Shown piece by piece: positions 1-11,066 of a stretch of 64,000 nt of DNA. The translations under genes and the position numbers were made by a program. The DNA is from an uncultured Candidatus Altimarinota bacterium (GTDB lineage: Bacteria; Patescibacteriota; Gracilibacteria; BD1-5; UBA6164): the NCBI GenBank assembly GCA_937944145.1, contig CALDZK010000007.1, positions 1-64,000 on the forward strand. Reading direction: 5' to 3'. Within the stretch, counting starts at the first letter, position 1. Every line of letters starts with the position of its first letter. The notes under the pieces were generated by a model that saw only the letters and a list, made by a program, of their open reading frames with translations, was not told where the DNA came from and ran no database searches.

Positions 1-1187
1 CCATTATTATTAATCCTCATCCTCTCTTGTACCCCAGCAGTATAAAACTTTATTGAATTATTAGCTGAATTAGTACTATTAAAATTTATATATAATCCAT
101 CTGTAAGTGTAGTAGAGGTGTTTTGAATTACTCTTGTATTAAGATATACATCATTTGCATTTCACGATATTACTGTTTTTCATTGAAACGCAATAGGTCC
201 ATTAACATCCAGTTTTGTTGCTGGAGCACTTGTCCCTATACCTACGTTTCCACTGGCTCTATGTACGTTCCCTCCACTCTCTATCCATGGACTCCCTCAT
301 GAGGAAACGACACTATCAACATATCATTTGGTCACCAAGTGATTTGCTGCTGTTCCCTCTGTACCAAGAGCTACTGTTCCTCCCAGGATATTGAGAGTAT
401 TGGCAGTTTCAAGATTTAGATCTACTGTACTACCTCCATTCCCCCATCCAAAAAAGGCTCCTCTTTGATTAGAGTTGTTTCTTACTTCGAAAAAACCATA
501 ACGAGTATCATCTGTATATTGTACTGTATGAGCTGTATTACTACCAGAAATAGCAGCCCTTCCATCTACTCTTACTCCTGCATTTGCATTGAAGATATTG
601 TTAGTTGTGAGTTGCGCCCCATTGTCCTGGAGAAGTGAATCTCAGAGACTATTTGGTCCCGTAAAACGAGCTATAGTATCTGGAGTTCCTGTTCCTCAGA
701 TAGTTCATCATCATGAAGTAGAAACAGCAGAAGGAGAAAAACAATTATTTCATTCTTGATCACAGTACTCATTGGCTCCGACATTTCCAGATACATCTAG
801 TGCAAGAGTAGTTGTGCTCGGTGTTGCTCAGATACCTATATTTGTTCCTGTATCATAGATGATAGAGTCTACAAAGTTACCACTATTACCCCCTGACCAT
901 CTGAGAAGTTTGTCGTTACTACTCCCACGTGAAGTCACTGCAAATGGTTTGAGGACTGCGTTTGATATCTGTCAGCTTGCGTTAAATATCCTCGAGAGAA
1001 TAAATCATACTCTTCACTTGGGTTCTGCCACACTTGGAAGAGATGGATCATTGGTCTGGAGGTCTGTAACTCTATCTATTACTGCGTTGTAGTCTCAACT
1101 ATTGTCGTCTATATCTGCTAGTACCTGACTAGGAAATAAACTCAAAACAAGAACAAGGAGTACAATGTAGGAAATTTTTCTTGGCAT
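1..1187 (-). CDS. Secreted fibre-like surface protein (3' end outside window)
   Basis: The ATG at 1187 is followed by a clear signal peptide: a positive start (MPRK), a hydrophobic stretch and a likely cleavage after VLA. The frame stays open with UGA as glycine to the window edge, so the C-terminus is missing. Around 186-251 it contains GNVGIGTSAP followed by TKLDVNGPIAF, the repeat motif of phage tail-fibre and autotransporter-like beta-structured proteins that often end in an S74 chaperone domain. I infer an extracellular fibrous or adhesin-like protein; no catalytic domain is visible in the part present. It lies downstream of two other exported proteins on the same strand. Confidence 0.7.
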
Positions 1188-1320
1188 AGGAGTGTACATA
1201 ATATATAGGTAAGGTTTAAGAGTATAGTATGGGATATCTAGAACAAAACTCAAATTGTTTCAGAGGAATTCTTTGTGTTTTTATTTTTTATCATTGTCAT
1301 ATATATTATTTTTTATTTTT

Positions 1321-1779
1321 TTAGAGTCTCCCACAGCGAATAACTCCACTAGAGGGCACAACAGTAATAGCTCCTCATTGAAAAGTTGTTCCGGCAGTGT
1401 TGAGTATACCGTAGCCACTTGGGCATCTCGTACCACCTGCAGTAACACCATAAGTTACATTGATAAAATTTCTCGTACTCACACTATTATCCATCTTTGC
1501 TGTTCCAGAAAACAGTATCTTCCCAGTGGTAAACGTTGCTTTATTGGTTCAGAGGTTTATTCCGAGAGTCACTCCATTTGGAACTGTGATAGTACGACTC
1601 CCCACTATTATATCTCCAAATACTTTTAAATTCCTATTGTAAGTACAGTTTCATGGTACAACCCAGTTTCCATTAAAAGGAGGTTCACAATTGACAGCGT
1701 TTGCCTGCAACGTACCAGCACAAAACAGTAAACATATAAGAATTACTCAGTATATCTTTTTAAAAGTACCAGACATCAT
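1321..1779 (-). CDS. Small secreted protein, unknown function
   Basis: 152 aa, starting at the first of two tandem ATGs (1779; 1776 is equally possible). The N-terminus has an FKK start and a hydrophobic core ending near LQANA, a signal peptide. The mature part is rich in Thr, Val, Asn and Gly and has Cys pairs (NCEPP, RCPSGYG, IRCG) that could form disulfides. It begins 11 bases after the stop of the upstream gene and is probably co-transcribed with it. Several glycines are UGA. I do not recognise the family; the CP-x-GYG motif is shared with the upstream protein (CPAGYGYKM), so the two may be related surface components. Confidence 0.6.
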
Positions 1780-1790
1780 AGCTCCAAATA

Positions 1791-2495
1791 CTATTTAATA
1801 ATATAAAATATCGATTCTTCTGTTGCCTCAAGTTCAACTATATCTCCTCATATTTTGTTATAATCATAGTTCGAGGACGACCCTGTAAATGTTACTATAT
1901 CATCTATAGTTGTAACATCATTTACAAATACTCCTGTTCCTGTAGTGTTCCCTGTCAGAGTAATACTTGGGATAATAGTAAAACCTATTCCCTCAAAGCT
2001 CTGTAATCCTAGTGTATCGCTATAGGCATATCACTTGAAAGTAAAATCTCACTCACAATAATACACAAAAGTAGAAGAGTTATAATCAAAATCAATGAGT
2101 CAAAAGTCCTCACTATAGGCATATCCTCACATCTTGTAACCATATCCTGCTGGACATATCCCTGTGGAGCTTACTACATGGACGTTTTCCTCTGGAGTAC
2201 TCGACCAATCGAGATCAAAAAAACCATACACAGAATCATAATACAACCCCGTAAAATAGTTCCCGATAACCGTTGAGTTATTTCCCCTGTTTACATATGA
2301 AGCAGCCCCAGCCAGAGTCTCTACGATAGAGCCGTTTGATCAGGGATCATCAGCTCTGTCTACTGGCAATATCTGCGATACAACATCATCTCAAAAAACA
2401 TATCAAAACACTCCTATTCCAAATACAGCAGAAAGTATCTTGAGTTTTGTTCAAATCCTTTTTGTTATTTTAGTTTTGTTTTTTTGCGATTTCAT
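1791..2495 (-). CDS. Exported/membrane-anchored surface protein, unknown function
   Basis: 234 aa. A strongly basic N-terminus (MKSQKNKTKITKR) precedes one hydrophobic segment at about residues 17-33, a signal anchor or signal peptide. The rest is rich in Tyr, Gly, Ser and Asp with a CPAGYGYKM motif and repeated GYAYS segments. No domain recognised. It is divergent from the pilin-like gene at 2645, and the 149-base gap must hold promoters for both directions. Reading requires UGA as glycine at many sites, for example GGYAYS and FGLIDF. Confidence 0.6.
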
Positions 2496-2644
2496 CGTAG
2501 TATATTTTTCAAGAAAAAGTGTTGTCACAAATATGCCACATACCTATGCTACTTAATATATAAAAGGAAAGAGTTTTTGGTATTTTATTTGCAAAATACA
2601 ACTTTACGAATAGTTAAAATATATTACAAACTACAATCTCTCAC

Positions 2645-3424
2645 ATGAAAACAAAAACATCCCTATGATTCACTCTCGTAGAGCTCATCGTCGCATCATC
2701 TATCCTAATTATACTGATTTCTGTGGGGTTTTACTCATACTCTCAAAACCTCGAAGACACGAGAGACTCTCTAAGAAAAACTGATATAGCCAACCTAGAA
2801 TCCCAACTCAAACTCTACAAGCAGAGAAGATGAGCCTACCCACTCCCAGCTGACAGATACAACATCACTAACAGCTGAGTGATCGTGGCACTGCAGTGAA
2901 GACTCACCGAACAAGTCCCTCTGACAACAGCCTCCTATATCCCAGTTGATCCACTCATAGAAGAGCCATATATCTATAGTATACTCAACAACAGACAAGA
3001 GTTCGAGGTGTCTCTCTCGCTAGAAAATGCTGGAAATCCCCTTGCTGTTCTTGTCTGAGACTACAGAAGTGTATCTCGTAATTTTCTCCCAAGTATCTCT
3101 CTAGCTATAGACAATGGGAGTGATACAGAAATAAACTGAGGAATTTGAGCAGGTGCTACAAATAGACTTGCTTTTATATTTGACAATGGAGGACTCAATC
3201 TCCCCTATAGTTTTGACGAACCCTTTGATCCTATAGTAGGAGCTACAACTTTTGAAGATGCTATAGATGACCCTACTATACAGTACTGGCAAAACTCCGA
3301 CTACAGAAACTGTACAGAGATATTTCAAGCTGGAAAATCCATATCAAACGGTATCGGAGCTATCCAGTATCAAATACTCAACTCTAGTGGTGCTCTGGTA
3401 AATACTGATTGTGATTTCTTGTAG
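2645..3424 (+). CDS. Type IV pilin-like protein (minor pilin/pseudopilin)
   Basis: 259 aa. The N-terminus MKTKTSLGFTLVELIVASS is a class III prepilin signal: a short basic leader, Gly (encoded by UGA) immediately before the mature Phe, Glu at mature position 5, and a long hydrophobic helix. PilD (50416-51393) would cleave after that UGA-encoded glycine. The C-terminal domain is larger than that of a typical major pilin and contains two Cys (DYRNC, TDCDFL) compatible with a disulfide loop. It precedes the pilB-pilC cluster, so a minor pilin or tip pilin is the likely role. Confidence 0.85.
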
Positions 3425-3535
3425 TTTCTTCTCTGGCAATCATTTTTCAAATACACCTCCTAATATTTTGACTTATTTTTCTATATAGGATATCATTTAA
3501 GCAGATAGCTTATATATGACCGTTTAGGAAACTCT

Positions 3536-4297
3536 ATGTCAGAATTTAAAATAAAACTCAAAACTCCTACTATAGAGACAAAAGTAGAAGAAACAAAGGA
3601 AGTCACTGAGATAACTCCCTCTGCTGTAGAAGAAACTCCAAAACAGGATATCCCTACCCCAAAAATCTGAGTCCAAGAACCAGAACAACCAGAGAAATCT
3701 TCAGAAAAAGAATCTCTTGTAAAACGTCCAAAAATACAACTCGGGAGTATAAAAGCAGACAAACAAAAGACAGAAACTCCAAAAACTGAAGAACAAAAAG
3801 AAAAGACAGAAACTCCAAAAACAACTACTCCCTCAGAGGAAGTCGAAACTCCCGATCTAGAAGAGTCTACTCCTGAGTCACGACTCCAAGACAAAAAACA
3901 AATGTTTTGAAACTATCAGTCTTCTTTTGAAAAAAGAGGAAAAAAGTTTATCGATAGAATCAAAAACATACATTGAGCTCCAGAGACGCGCCTTGGTTTT
4001 TTGATGCTTTTGGTTGGTTTGACAGTTTTTATAATAGGAGGGCTCATGATACTCATACCCGAAAAACATAGTTTTTCTATCTACAAAGCAAGCCTACAGG
4101 AAATATATGCTATACACGTAAAATGAGGATCTCCTATTCCAAGTCCCAAGGTAGTACAAAGCAATGAGAAACTCCCTAATCCAGAACCTACTCCAAGCCC
4201 CATAGAACAAGGAAACATATCTCAAGAAACAAATATAGGAGAAGATGAGAAAAGAGAAAAAGTAAAAGAATACATCTTACAGAATCTCAAAAAATAA
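3536..4297 (+). CDS. Single-pass membrane protein with Pro/Glu/Thr-rich N-terminal region
   Basis: 253 aa. Residues 1 to about 125 are highly charged and rich in Pro, Glu, Lys and Thr with short internal repeats (KTETPKT twice). One hydrophobic helix lies at about residues 160-180 (FLMLLVGLTVFIIGGLMILI), followed by a roughly 70-residue C-terminal tail. The topology recalls PilN/FimV-like or TonB-like linkers, but there is no recognisable domain. It lies between a pilin-like gene and pilB and is followed by a strong terminator at 4305-4347. A role in pilus assembly is inference from position only. Confidence 0.6.
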
Positions 4298-4304
4298 TTT
4301 CTTA

Positions 4305-4347
4305 TATATTCAAAAAACTACCTTCAATAGGTAGTTTTTTGAATATA
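4305..4347 (+). terminator. Rho-independent terminator
   Basis: Long inverted repeat (left arm ending CAAAAAACTACC, right arm beginning GGTAGTTTTTTG) with a short TTCAATA loop and a T-run, directly after the stop at 4297. It separates the pilin-like/membrane-protein pair from pilB. Confidence 0.85.
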
Positions 4348-4513
4348 TAGAACTATATTAATTTTGTATTAAATAGAGTATATGATGAAAAGATATTTTA
4401 TTGTTTATTAATTAGATAATATCTTTAATTGTTTGCAACACTGATTTATTTATTTCTCGGGACATACATGATACACTTATACATATATACGTTTTAGAAA
4501 TAAATAAGTCCCA

Positions 4514-5737
4514 ATGTTAGACCCCAAAAGTGTCGTAGAGATGAAAACAAAAAAAGATATCTGAGATGTAGTGAGCTACATAGCAGATGTTTTCCTCAAA
4601 GCGATAAATAAATGAGCATCGGATATACATATCGAACCAAACGAAGAGTATCTTCTCATTAGATTTCGTCTCGACGGTGATTTCATACTGATAGACAAAG
4701 TACACAGAGAAAACATCTCTGCAATAGTAACAAGACTCAAAGTACTCTCTCGTGTCAAAATAGATGAAAACAAAAAACCACAAGATGGTAAGATAGTCTA
4801 CCACCACGAACAGCTCGATCAAAATATAGATATACGTCTCTCTACACTCCCAACAAGTTTCGGAGAAAAAGTAGTAATGCGTATCCTCAAACAAGACGAC
4901 AACCTCACAAATATAGAAGCCCTTGGACTCATAGATGTAAATCTCGAAAAAGTACGTGAAGCTCTCAAAAGTACCTATGGTATAATACTCGTAGCCTGAC
5001 CTACTGGTTCTGGTAAATCAACCACTCTTTTTGGGATACTCAAGAACTTTAATCCTCTCGAGTATAATATATCAACTCTCGAAGATCCGATAGAGTACAA
5101 TATAGAATACGTAAATCAATCCCAAGTACACCCAGATATCAACTATACCTTTGCATCTGGGCTTCGTAGTCTCGTGCGTCAGGATCCTGATATCATCATG
5201 GTTGGGGAGATCCGTGATAAAGAAACAGCTACTCTTGCTGTAGAAGCAGCACTTACTGGTCACTTGGTACTCTCGACAATACATACCAACTCAGCAGCAG
5301 GAACCATACAGAGACTCATAAACATGGGAGTAGAACCGTTTCTTCTCGCGAGTGCTATGAAAATGGTTATATCTCAGAGACTCGGTAAGAGGATCTGTGC
5401 TCATTGTAAAGCTCCTCATGAAGTAGAACCAGAGATCAGAGTAAAAATCAAAAAATTTCTTGGGAACATCATGGATGAAGAAGAGATAGATAAACTCCCA
5501 TTTCAAAAAGGACAATGATGTGAAAAATGTAATAACTCTGGTTACAAATGAAGACTCGGTTTTCACGAAGTACTTATCGTATGAGAGTTTCTCGAAAAGA
5601 TGATGCTCGAAGAAGCCAGTGCCAGTGCGATGAAAAAAGAAGCCGTAAAACATGGAATGATAACCATCATACAAGACGCTCTTCTCAAAGCAGCTCTTTG
5701 AGAAACAACAGTAGAAGAAGCATTAAAACTTATATAA
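4514..5737 (+). CDS. pilB: Type IV pilus extension ATPase PilB (GspE family)
   Basis: 407 aa hexameric ATPase that powers pilus polymerisation at the inner face of the membrane. Visible in order: ASDIHIEP (N-terminal domain), Walker A G-PTGSGKST near residue 163 with the first Gly a UGA codon, Asp box (EDPIEY), Walker B (DPDIIMVGEIRD), His box (TGHLVLSTIHTN), and a CxxC...CxxC zinc site (CAHC, CEKC). It is shorter than classical PilB because the N-terminal MshEN region is absent. The next gene starts 6 bases downstream, so pilB, the phosphatase gene and pilC form one operon. Confidence 0.95.
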
Positions 5738-5743
5738 CTCCCT

Positions 5744-7648
5744 ATGTTTGGATTTAAAAAGAAAAAAATCGATTTTTGAAAAATAAAAACTTTTGACGAT
5801 GCCCTCAAAGCTATCAAGGTCTTTATCTATCTCAAAGAATGGGATAAAGCTGAAAAAGCTATAGCAGAAATCAGAAACATAGAAGATACAGCTTTTGCTG
5901 ATCTCGAAGTAAAACTCAAAGATAACTACTCTGAGTCACAAAAACAAAGAAAAAAATACGAAAAAAACAAAGGCCTCATAAGAACAATGGAGGGAAAATT
6001 TGAAATGGAAAAACTCAAATACGAAAGAGAAATCGAAAAAGAGAGATTTCGTATACGTTTTAATAAAATAAAAAAAGAGATCCATAAACTCGCAGCCACA
6101 GGAAAAAACAACGATGCTCTGAACCTCCTCACTCACTTCCTAGAAGACAATAGAGACAAGTCTGCTGTAGTCACGTTTTATGATAAAGAAAAGAAAAAGA
6201 TCCTCAAAAGTATAGAAGCAAAAAAAGCAAAAGACAAAAAAAAGCAAAAAGACACAGCAGAGATAGAAGCTCTGAAACTCATAGGGAAAACTATAAAAAA
6301 CCAACAGCAACAACAAGAAGAAAAAAAACAAGAAGAGGAAAAACAAGGAAAATCACTCTTTCCTTTCGCAGGAATCAGAAAGAAACTCAATTTCTACAAG
6401 AGTCTCAAAGCACGTCTCGAGAGTAAGAAACTCTTGGACGAAGTAAGTATTCTCATAGAAGAAGAATCTAACGCAAAAAAAGAAATAGCAGAAAAAAAAC
6501 TCGAAAATATACACAAAGGACTCGTTAGAGAACTCTATCAACCAGATATGGTGGGTTTTGATATATATGGAAAGATACTCTGACATGACAAGATTTCTGG
6601 TGATACTTTTGGTTTTATAGACTCAAAAGAAAAATACAACTTCTTTATCGGAGACGCTACTGGTCATGGAGTAAGAGCTGGTCTTATCGTCTCTATATTG
6701 AGTAAAAACTTTCAAGAACACTCTGCCAAATACGATCTGCAGAATATCGCTCTGAAAACAAACAACAACCTCAAAGAAAACCTACAAAGTAGGAATTTTG
6801 CAACAGGAGTATTTTTTGAGATAAATAAAGAATATAATGATATAGTAAACTTTGTTGGTTTCGGTCATGAACCGATGTTTGTATATAGAGCCAAAACAAA
6901 GAAAGTAGAAAAAGTCATCCCTGGAGGGCTCGCTGGTGGTATACGTGTCATAAAAAAACTCGAAGATATACAAGTAAAACATATAGAACTCGCAGACGAC
7001 GATATCATACTTACTTTTAGTGACGGGGTTGTAGAAGCAAAAAACGAAGCAGGAGAGTTCTATGGACTTGATAGACTCGAAAAGACATTTAGATCAATAT
7101 CAAAGAGTCATACAAATCCCCAGGACATCTACACTTCTCTGATAGAAGACCTAAAATTCTTTAAATCAGGTACGAGTTTCCTAGATGATACTACTATTGT
7201 TCTCCTGAAGAGAAATCAATCAAAAGACGTAGTGACCCACGAATCAGTAGAACTCAAAGAGATAACGGCAAAAGAATGACTCAATCGTACCCAAGCAAAA
7301 AGACTCGCATGAAAAAATAAAAAAGATCTCGAAGAAGAACTCGAAAAAATTCGTAAAGAAAAAGAAACAGATAATATCATAAAAATACTCGAATGATACT
7401 ATCTCACTGGGGAAATAATAAAACTCAAACAAGAGGCAACAAGATATATAAAAGAGTGATATATCCATAAAAAGATAAATTTTTATCTGAAAAAAGCCAT
7501 AGCAAAAGAGAATGCTTACAGGGTAAGTCAAAAAAACACAAAAATGCAAAACAAATACAATGTCCTCATGGAACTCTATAAGAAAAACGATTACAGGACA
7601 GTGATACACGAGATAAATGATATAATTGCTAAAGACTGAAATATATAA
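5744..7648 (+). CDS. SpoIIE-type PP2C phosphatase with long coiled-coil arms, in the pilus operon
   Basis: 634 aa. Residues 1 to about 260 are charged and coiled-coil rich (a Lys/Glu/Gln-rich stretch near 185-205). A SpoIIE/PP2C-like Ser/Thr phosphatase domain spans about 265-500, with metal-binding acidic motifs GDTFGF, FIGDATGHG, FSDGVVEA and a DDTTIVLL end. A second charged helical tail fills 510-634. No membrane segment is visible. The gene sits 6 bases after pilB and 2 bases before pilC, so it must be co-expressed with the pilus motor. I infer a regulator of pilus activity by dephosphorylation; no partner kinase or anti-sigma protein is in the window. Confidence 0.85.
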
Positions 7649-7650
7649 TT

Positions 7651-8868
7651 ATGGCACTTTTTGAAACAAGATTTTACGACAAATATGGAAATTTCGATAA
7701 TTCCAAGTTTATTGAGTTGCTCAAAAAATCACAAAAACAACAACTCAAAGCACAACTCGGGAGAAAAACCTGAGCAAAAGACATCATCCTCTTTGCAAGC
7801 GTTGCTCGTAAAGATCTCTGGCAGTTTATAAATAAGTTCTCTATATTTGTAAACTCGGGTATTGATGTAAAATGAGCTCTGGGAATACTCGTAAAACAAA
7901 CCAAGAACCCTCTCCTGAAAAAGATCATCATAGAGATGAAAGAAAATATAGATCATGGTGTCAGTATCCATGAAACGATGCTCATGCATCCAAAGATATT
8001 TGACCCACTCACAACAGCTCTCATAGAAGTTGGGGAAAAAACAGGACAACTCGGAAAGATACTTGCAGAGCTCGATACGAGTCTTCTTGATAGTATAGAG
8101 CTGAAATGAAAGGTAAAAGGAGCTATGATATACCCGATGATACTTCTTGGACTTACGATATCTATGGTGATATTTATGATGATATTTATCGTCCCAAAAA
8201 TCACAGCATCATTTGAAAAAACAGGAAGTGCTCTTCCTGCTATGACGCAAATAGTTGTAAACATATCAAACTTCTTTCTCAACGATTGGGGTATACTCAT
8301 CATCGTATCTATAGCTACTATTGTTTTCCTAAAAATGGTAGGAAAAACCTATACAGGGAAAGTGATATTTGCAAACATATTTATCCGTCTTCCTGTATTT
8401 GGATACATCGTAAAACAGTCAAATATCATCTATTTTATAAAATCCTTTACCATCCTGATAGATGCCTGAGTTCTCCTACTCGAAGCACTCAAAACATCGA
8501 GTAAAGTAGTGCCAAACCTCATGTATAAAAAAGAACTCATTCGTATAAAAAACGAAGTAGAGGCAGGACTCACGATATCAAAATCCCTCTGACTCAATCT
8601 CGACTACGAAACAAACGTATATATCAACAAACTCTTTTCCGAAGAATTTGCATACGTAGTAAGTACTGGGGAAGAAACATGAAGCCTCTCAGGGTCACTC
8701 AAAAAAATCGGGTACAACTATGATGCCGAACTCAAGAGATATATCGGAAACCTCTCATCTATGATGGAGCCAATTATAATTGTTATCGTATGATTTCTGG
8801 TTGGTAGTATAGTAGTTGCTATCATGCTCCCGTTCTTTTCACTCGGGAAAGTCGCAAAAAAACTCTAA
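7651..8868 (+). CDS. pilC: Type IV pilus inner-membrane platform protein PilC (GspF family)
   Basis: 405 aa polytopic platform protein on which PilB/PilT act. It shows the two repeated GspF domains: FSIFVNSGIDVKGALGI and the GEKTGQLGKIL motif in the first, then hydrophobic helices, FTILIDAGVLLLEAL and STGEETGSLSGSL in the second, and a C-terminal membrane helix (MMEPIIIVIVGFLVGSIVVA). The length is normal for the family. Glycines in both conserved domains are UGA-encoded. It starts 2 bases after the phosphatase gene stop and is followed by a terminator. Confidence 0.95.
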
Positions 8869-8884
8869 AAAACATATCGAGCGC

Positions 8885-8922
8885 AAAAAAGAGAAGTGTA
8901 TCTGTACACTTCTCTTTTTTTG
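8885..8922 (+). terminator. Rho-independent terminator after pilC
   Basis: AAAAAAGAGAAGTGTA, loop TCTG, TACACTTCTCTTTTTTT: a 16-bp stem with T-run, 17 bases after the pilC stop. Confidence 0.9.
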
Positions 8923-9122
8923 TTAAAAATATGTAGAAAAGTAAGTTTTATTCTTGTAAATAAAAGAAAATTTTATAAATCAAAACCTTCTAAAGTCTAT
9001 AAAAAAAATATAACTCTCTTGATTTATAGATCCAAAACTCATACACTAATTTTGTTTCTTATCTTTTTAAGAGACCATAAGTACGAAACTTATTTACTTT
9101 ATTTTTGTAACTTTCTTCTTTC

Positions 9123-9836
9123 ATGAGAAATACAAAAACTGGTTTTACACTCGTAGAACTCATAGTGGTAATCACTATACTCGCTATCCTTGGTACAATA
9201 GCTTTTATATCTCTTGGTTCTTATACTGCAGACGCTAGAAATGCAAAAAGACTTGATGGGATATCTAAACTCGCTACTGCTATAGATAACGATCAACTGA
9301 GTGGTAAATCACTCCTCGCATACGTTGCAGACAGTGCAAACGCTGTAACTGGTGTAAGTGTTGCTGGTACTGCTGGTACTGCTACTGACTACCAAGCTGG
9401 TAATATTAACCCTACAGCTCTCAATGTAAAAGCTGAACAATTCGAAGATCCATCTCAAACAGATGAACTCTATAGAATCGGGGTTTCTACAAGAGCTGGT
9501 GGTGTGTATGAACTCGCTGCAAAACTCGAAGAAGGATCTACGAGTAGAGCTTCTGTAAAAGGAAATTACTCTCCTAGAGGTACGACTTCTGCTACTGCTA
9601 CTGCAGGAACAAACTCTGTTGTTCTTACAAATGTAACTGATATTAACTTCTTCAAAGTTGGTGATACTACTGATAACGGTGTAGTTACTGCTATCTCTCC
9701 AGATGGTCTTACTGTAACTGTTGATGGTACTCCTGGTGCATCTATAGCTCTCTCAGCTGCTGAATCTACTGGTCTAGTAGGTACTGATGGAGGTGTTGCT
9801 GTAGTAAACGATGATATTACAAACTTTCCTTACTAA
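9123..9836 (+). CDS. Major type IV pilin
   Basis: 237 aa. It has a short prepilin leader MRNTKTG, then mature FTLVELIVVITILAILGTIA with Glu5, the canonical pilin helix processed by PilD. The globular domain is rich in Thr, Ala, Gly and Val. All 25 glycines are GGN codons and no in-frame UGA occurs, unlike neighbouring genes, suggesting strong expression. It is a single-gene unit between two strong terminators. The sequence does not show which pilin class beyond type IVa-like. Confidence 0.92.
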   Translation: MRNTKTGFTLVELIVVITILAILGTIAFISLGSYTADARNAKRLDGISKLATAIDNDQLSGKSLLAYVADSANAVTGVSVAGTAGTATDYQAGNINPTALNVKAEQFEDPSQTDELYRIGVSTRAGGVYELAAKLEEGSTSRASVKGNYSPRGTTSATATAGTNSVVLTNVTDINFFKVGDTTDNGVVTAISPDGLTVTVDGTPGASIALSAAESTGLVGTDGGVAVVNDDITNFPY

Positions 9837-9866
9837 TTTCTCTTTGATAGAAATTATTCTAGCTAT

Positions 9867-9900
9867 AAAAAGCTCTCAGATATCTGAGAGCTTTTTATTT
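9867..9900 (+). terminator. Rho-independent terminator after pilin gene
   Basis: Perfect 16-bp stem with central TATC turn (AAAAAGCTCTCAGATA / TATCTGAGAGCTTTTT), 30 bases after the pilin stop. Being symmetric, it also serves convergent pilT (stop at 9916). Confidence 0.9.
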
Positions 9901-9915
9901 TAGTTTCGGGAAATC

Positions 9916-10998
9916 TTAGTCTGTTGCGTCCTGAACTAGTTTTGGGTTATTTGCGTATTTGAGTCATTCTTCTTTTGATATCGATCACATCTGTATTAGA
10001 GATATGACATCTTCTTCGAGTAACTGCATACCATCTCTTTTTCCCATTTGCATTACTGTTTGGATTTGAGCGAGATCATTCTCACGTATGAGGTTCCCAA
10101 CAGCTGAGTTGTTTACGAGGATTTCTTTTGCCATACGTACCCCTGATCCATCCTGCATCACGAGAAGTCTCTGAGAAAATATCGCTACCATCGCGTCAGC
10201 TAGTTGTAGACGGACTTGTTCTCTTTCTGATTCTTGAAACGTATCGATAATACGAGATATCGTTTGTCCAGCACTACGAGTATGTAGTGTTGAAAATACG
10301 AGATGTCATGTCTCAGCCAGAGTGAGAGCCATCTCTATCTCTTCTCTGTTTCTCATCTCTCAAAACAAAATTACCTGGGGGTTTTGTCTCATAGCCCCTA
10401 TAAGAGCTGTAGTATAATCAGGGATATCTTTCCCTACTTCTTTTTGATCTACTATAGATTTCTTATGTGGATGGAGATACTCAACAGGGTCTTCTATCGT
10501 GATTATGTGTCTTCTATAGTTTTCGTTTATGTAGTCTACCATCGATGCAAGAGTAGTAGTTTTTCATGATCCAGTAGGTCCAGTAACGAGTATGAGTCAC
10601 TGTCAGAGCTTTGTAACATTTTTATAGATATCTGGAAGTCAGAGTTTTTCTATATTTGGGATTTCTGATGTCAGGAGCCTGAGAACTGTCATATAGTTCC
10701 CCATTTGAAAAGAAATATTTCCTCTAAATCTCCTGCCATTGAAAGAAAAAGAAAAATCTAAGTTTTTCTCTTTTTTGAGCTTTTCATGCTCTCTCTCATT
10801 CATAAGAGACTCTGCAAACTCAAAAGTGTCTTTCCAAACAAGTGGTTGTATATCCTCGTTGATACTCGCGATCTCCCCTCCTATCTTGATAGCTGGGAAA
10901 GTCCCGGTTGTGATATACATATCACTCCCGTTATGATCTATCATTACCTGGAGTAACATATCTCTCAGGAGATGGTCTTCGCGTATAACATTTTCCAT
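9916..10998 (-). CDS. pilT: Type IV pilus retraction ATPase PilT
   Basis: 360 aa ATPase that depolymerises the pilus and gives twitching motility. Motifs: [17 protein letters not shown] (N-terminal PAS-like domain), Walker A GPTGSGKTTT, Asp box [13 protein letters not shown], Walker B PQVILFGEMRNRE (Gly is UGA), His box [14 protein letters not shown] (Gly is UGA), and the AIRNLIRE-type region seen here as VGNLIREND. Length is normal. It is convergent with the major pilin and lies 68 bases downstream of the MPNTG surface-protein gene. Confidence 0.95.
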
Positions 10999-11002
10999 AA
11001 AA

Positions 11003-11049
11003 AAAAGTAAAGAAATATCTGTATATAATTACACCATTTCTTTACTTTT
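11003..11049 (-). terminator. Hairpin between the MPNTG-protein gene and pilT
   Basis: Stem AAAAGTAAAGAAAT / ATTTCTTTACTTTT with a loop of about 19 bases, immediately followed (minus sense) by a T-run that ends at the pilT ATG. It could act as attenuator/terminator, and the AT-rich loop could also contain a -10-like box for pilT. Confidence 0.5.
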
Positions 11050-11066
11050 GAGTCAATTTTTGAGTC

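Noticed and set aside
859-1629. Three plus-strand ORFs opposite the exported-protein genes
   Set aside because: The minus-strand frames have signal peptides and coherent composition; the plus frames do not.
5174-8469. Series of short ORFs that look like fragments of broken pilB, phosphatase and pilC genes
   Set aside because: The breaks are all TGA in a single frame; with UGA as glycine the genes are intact, so these are not pseudogenes.
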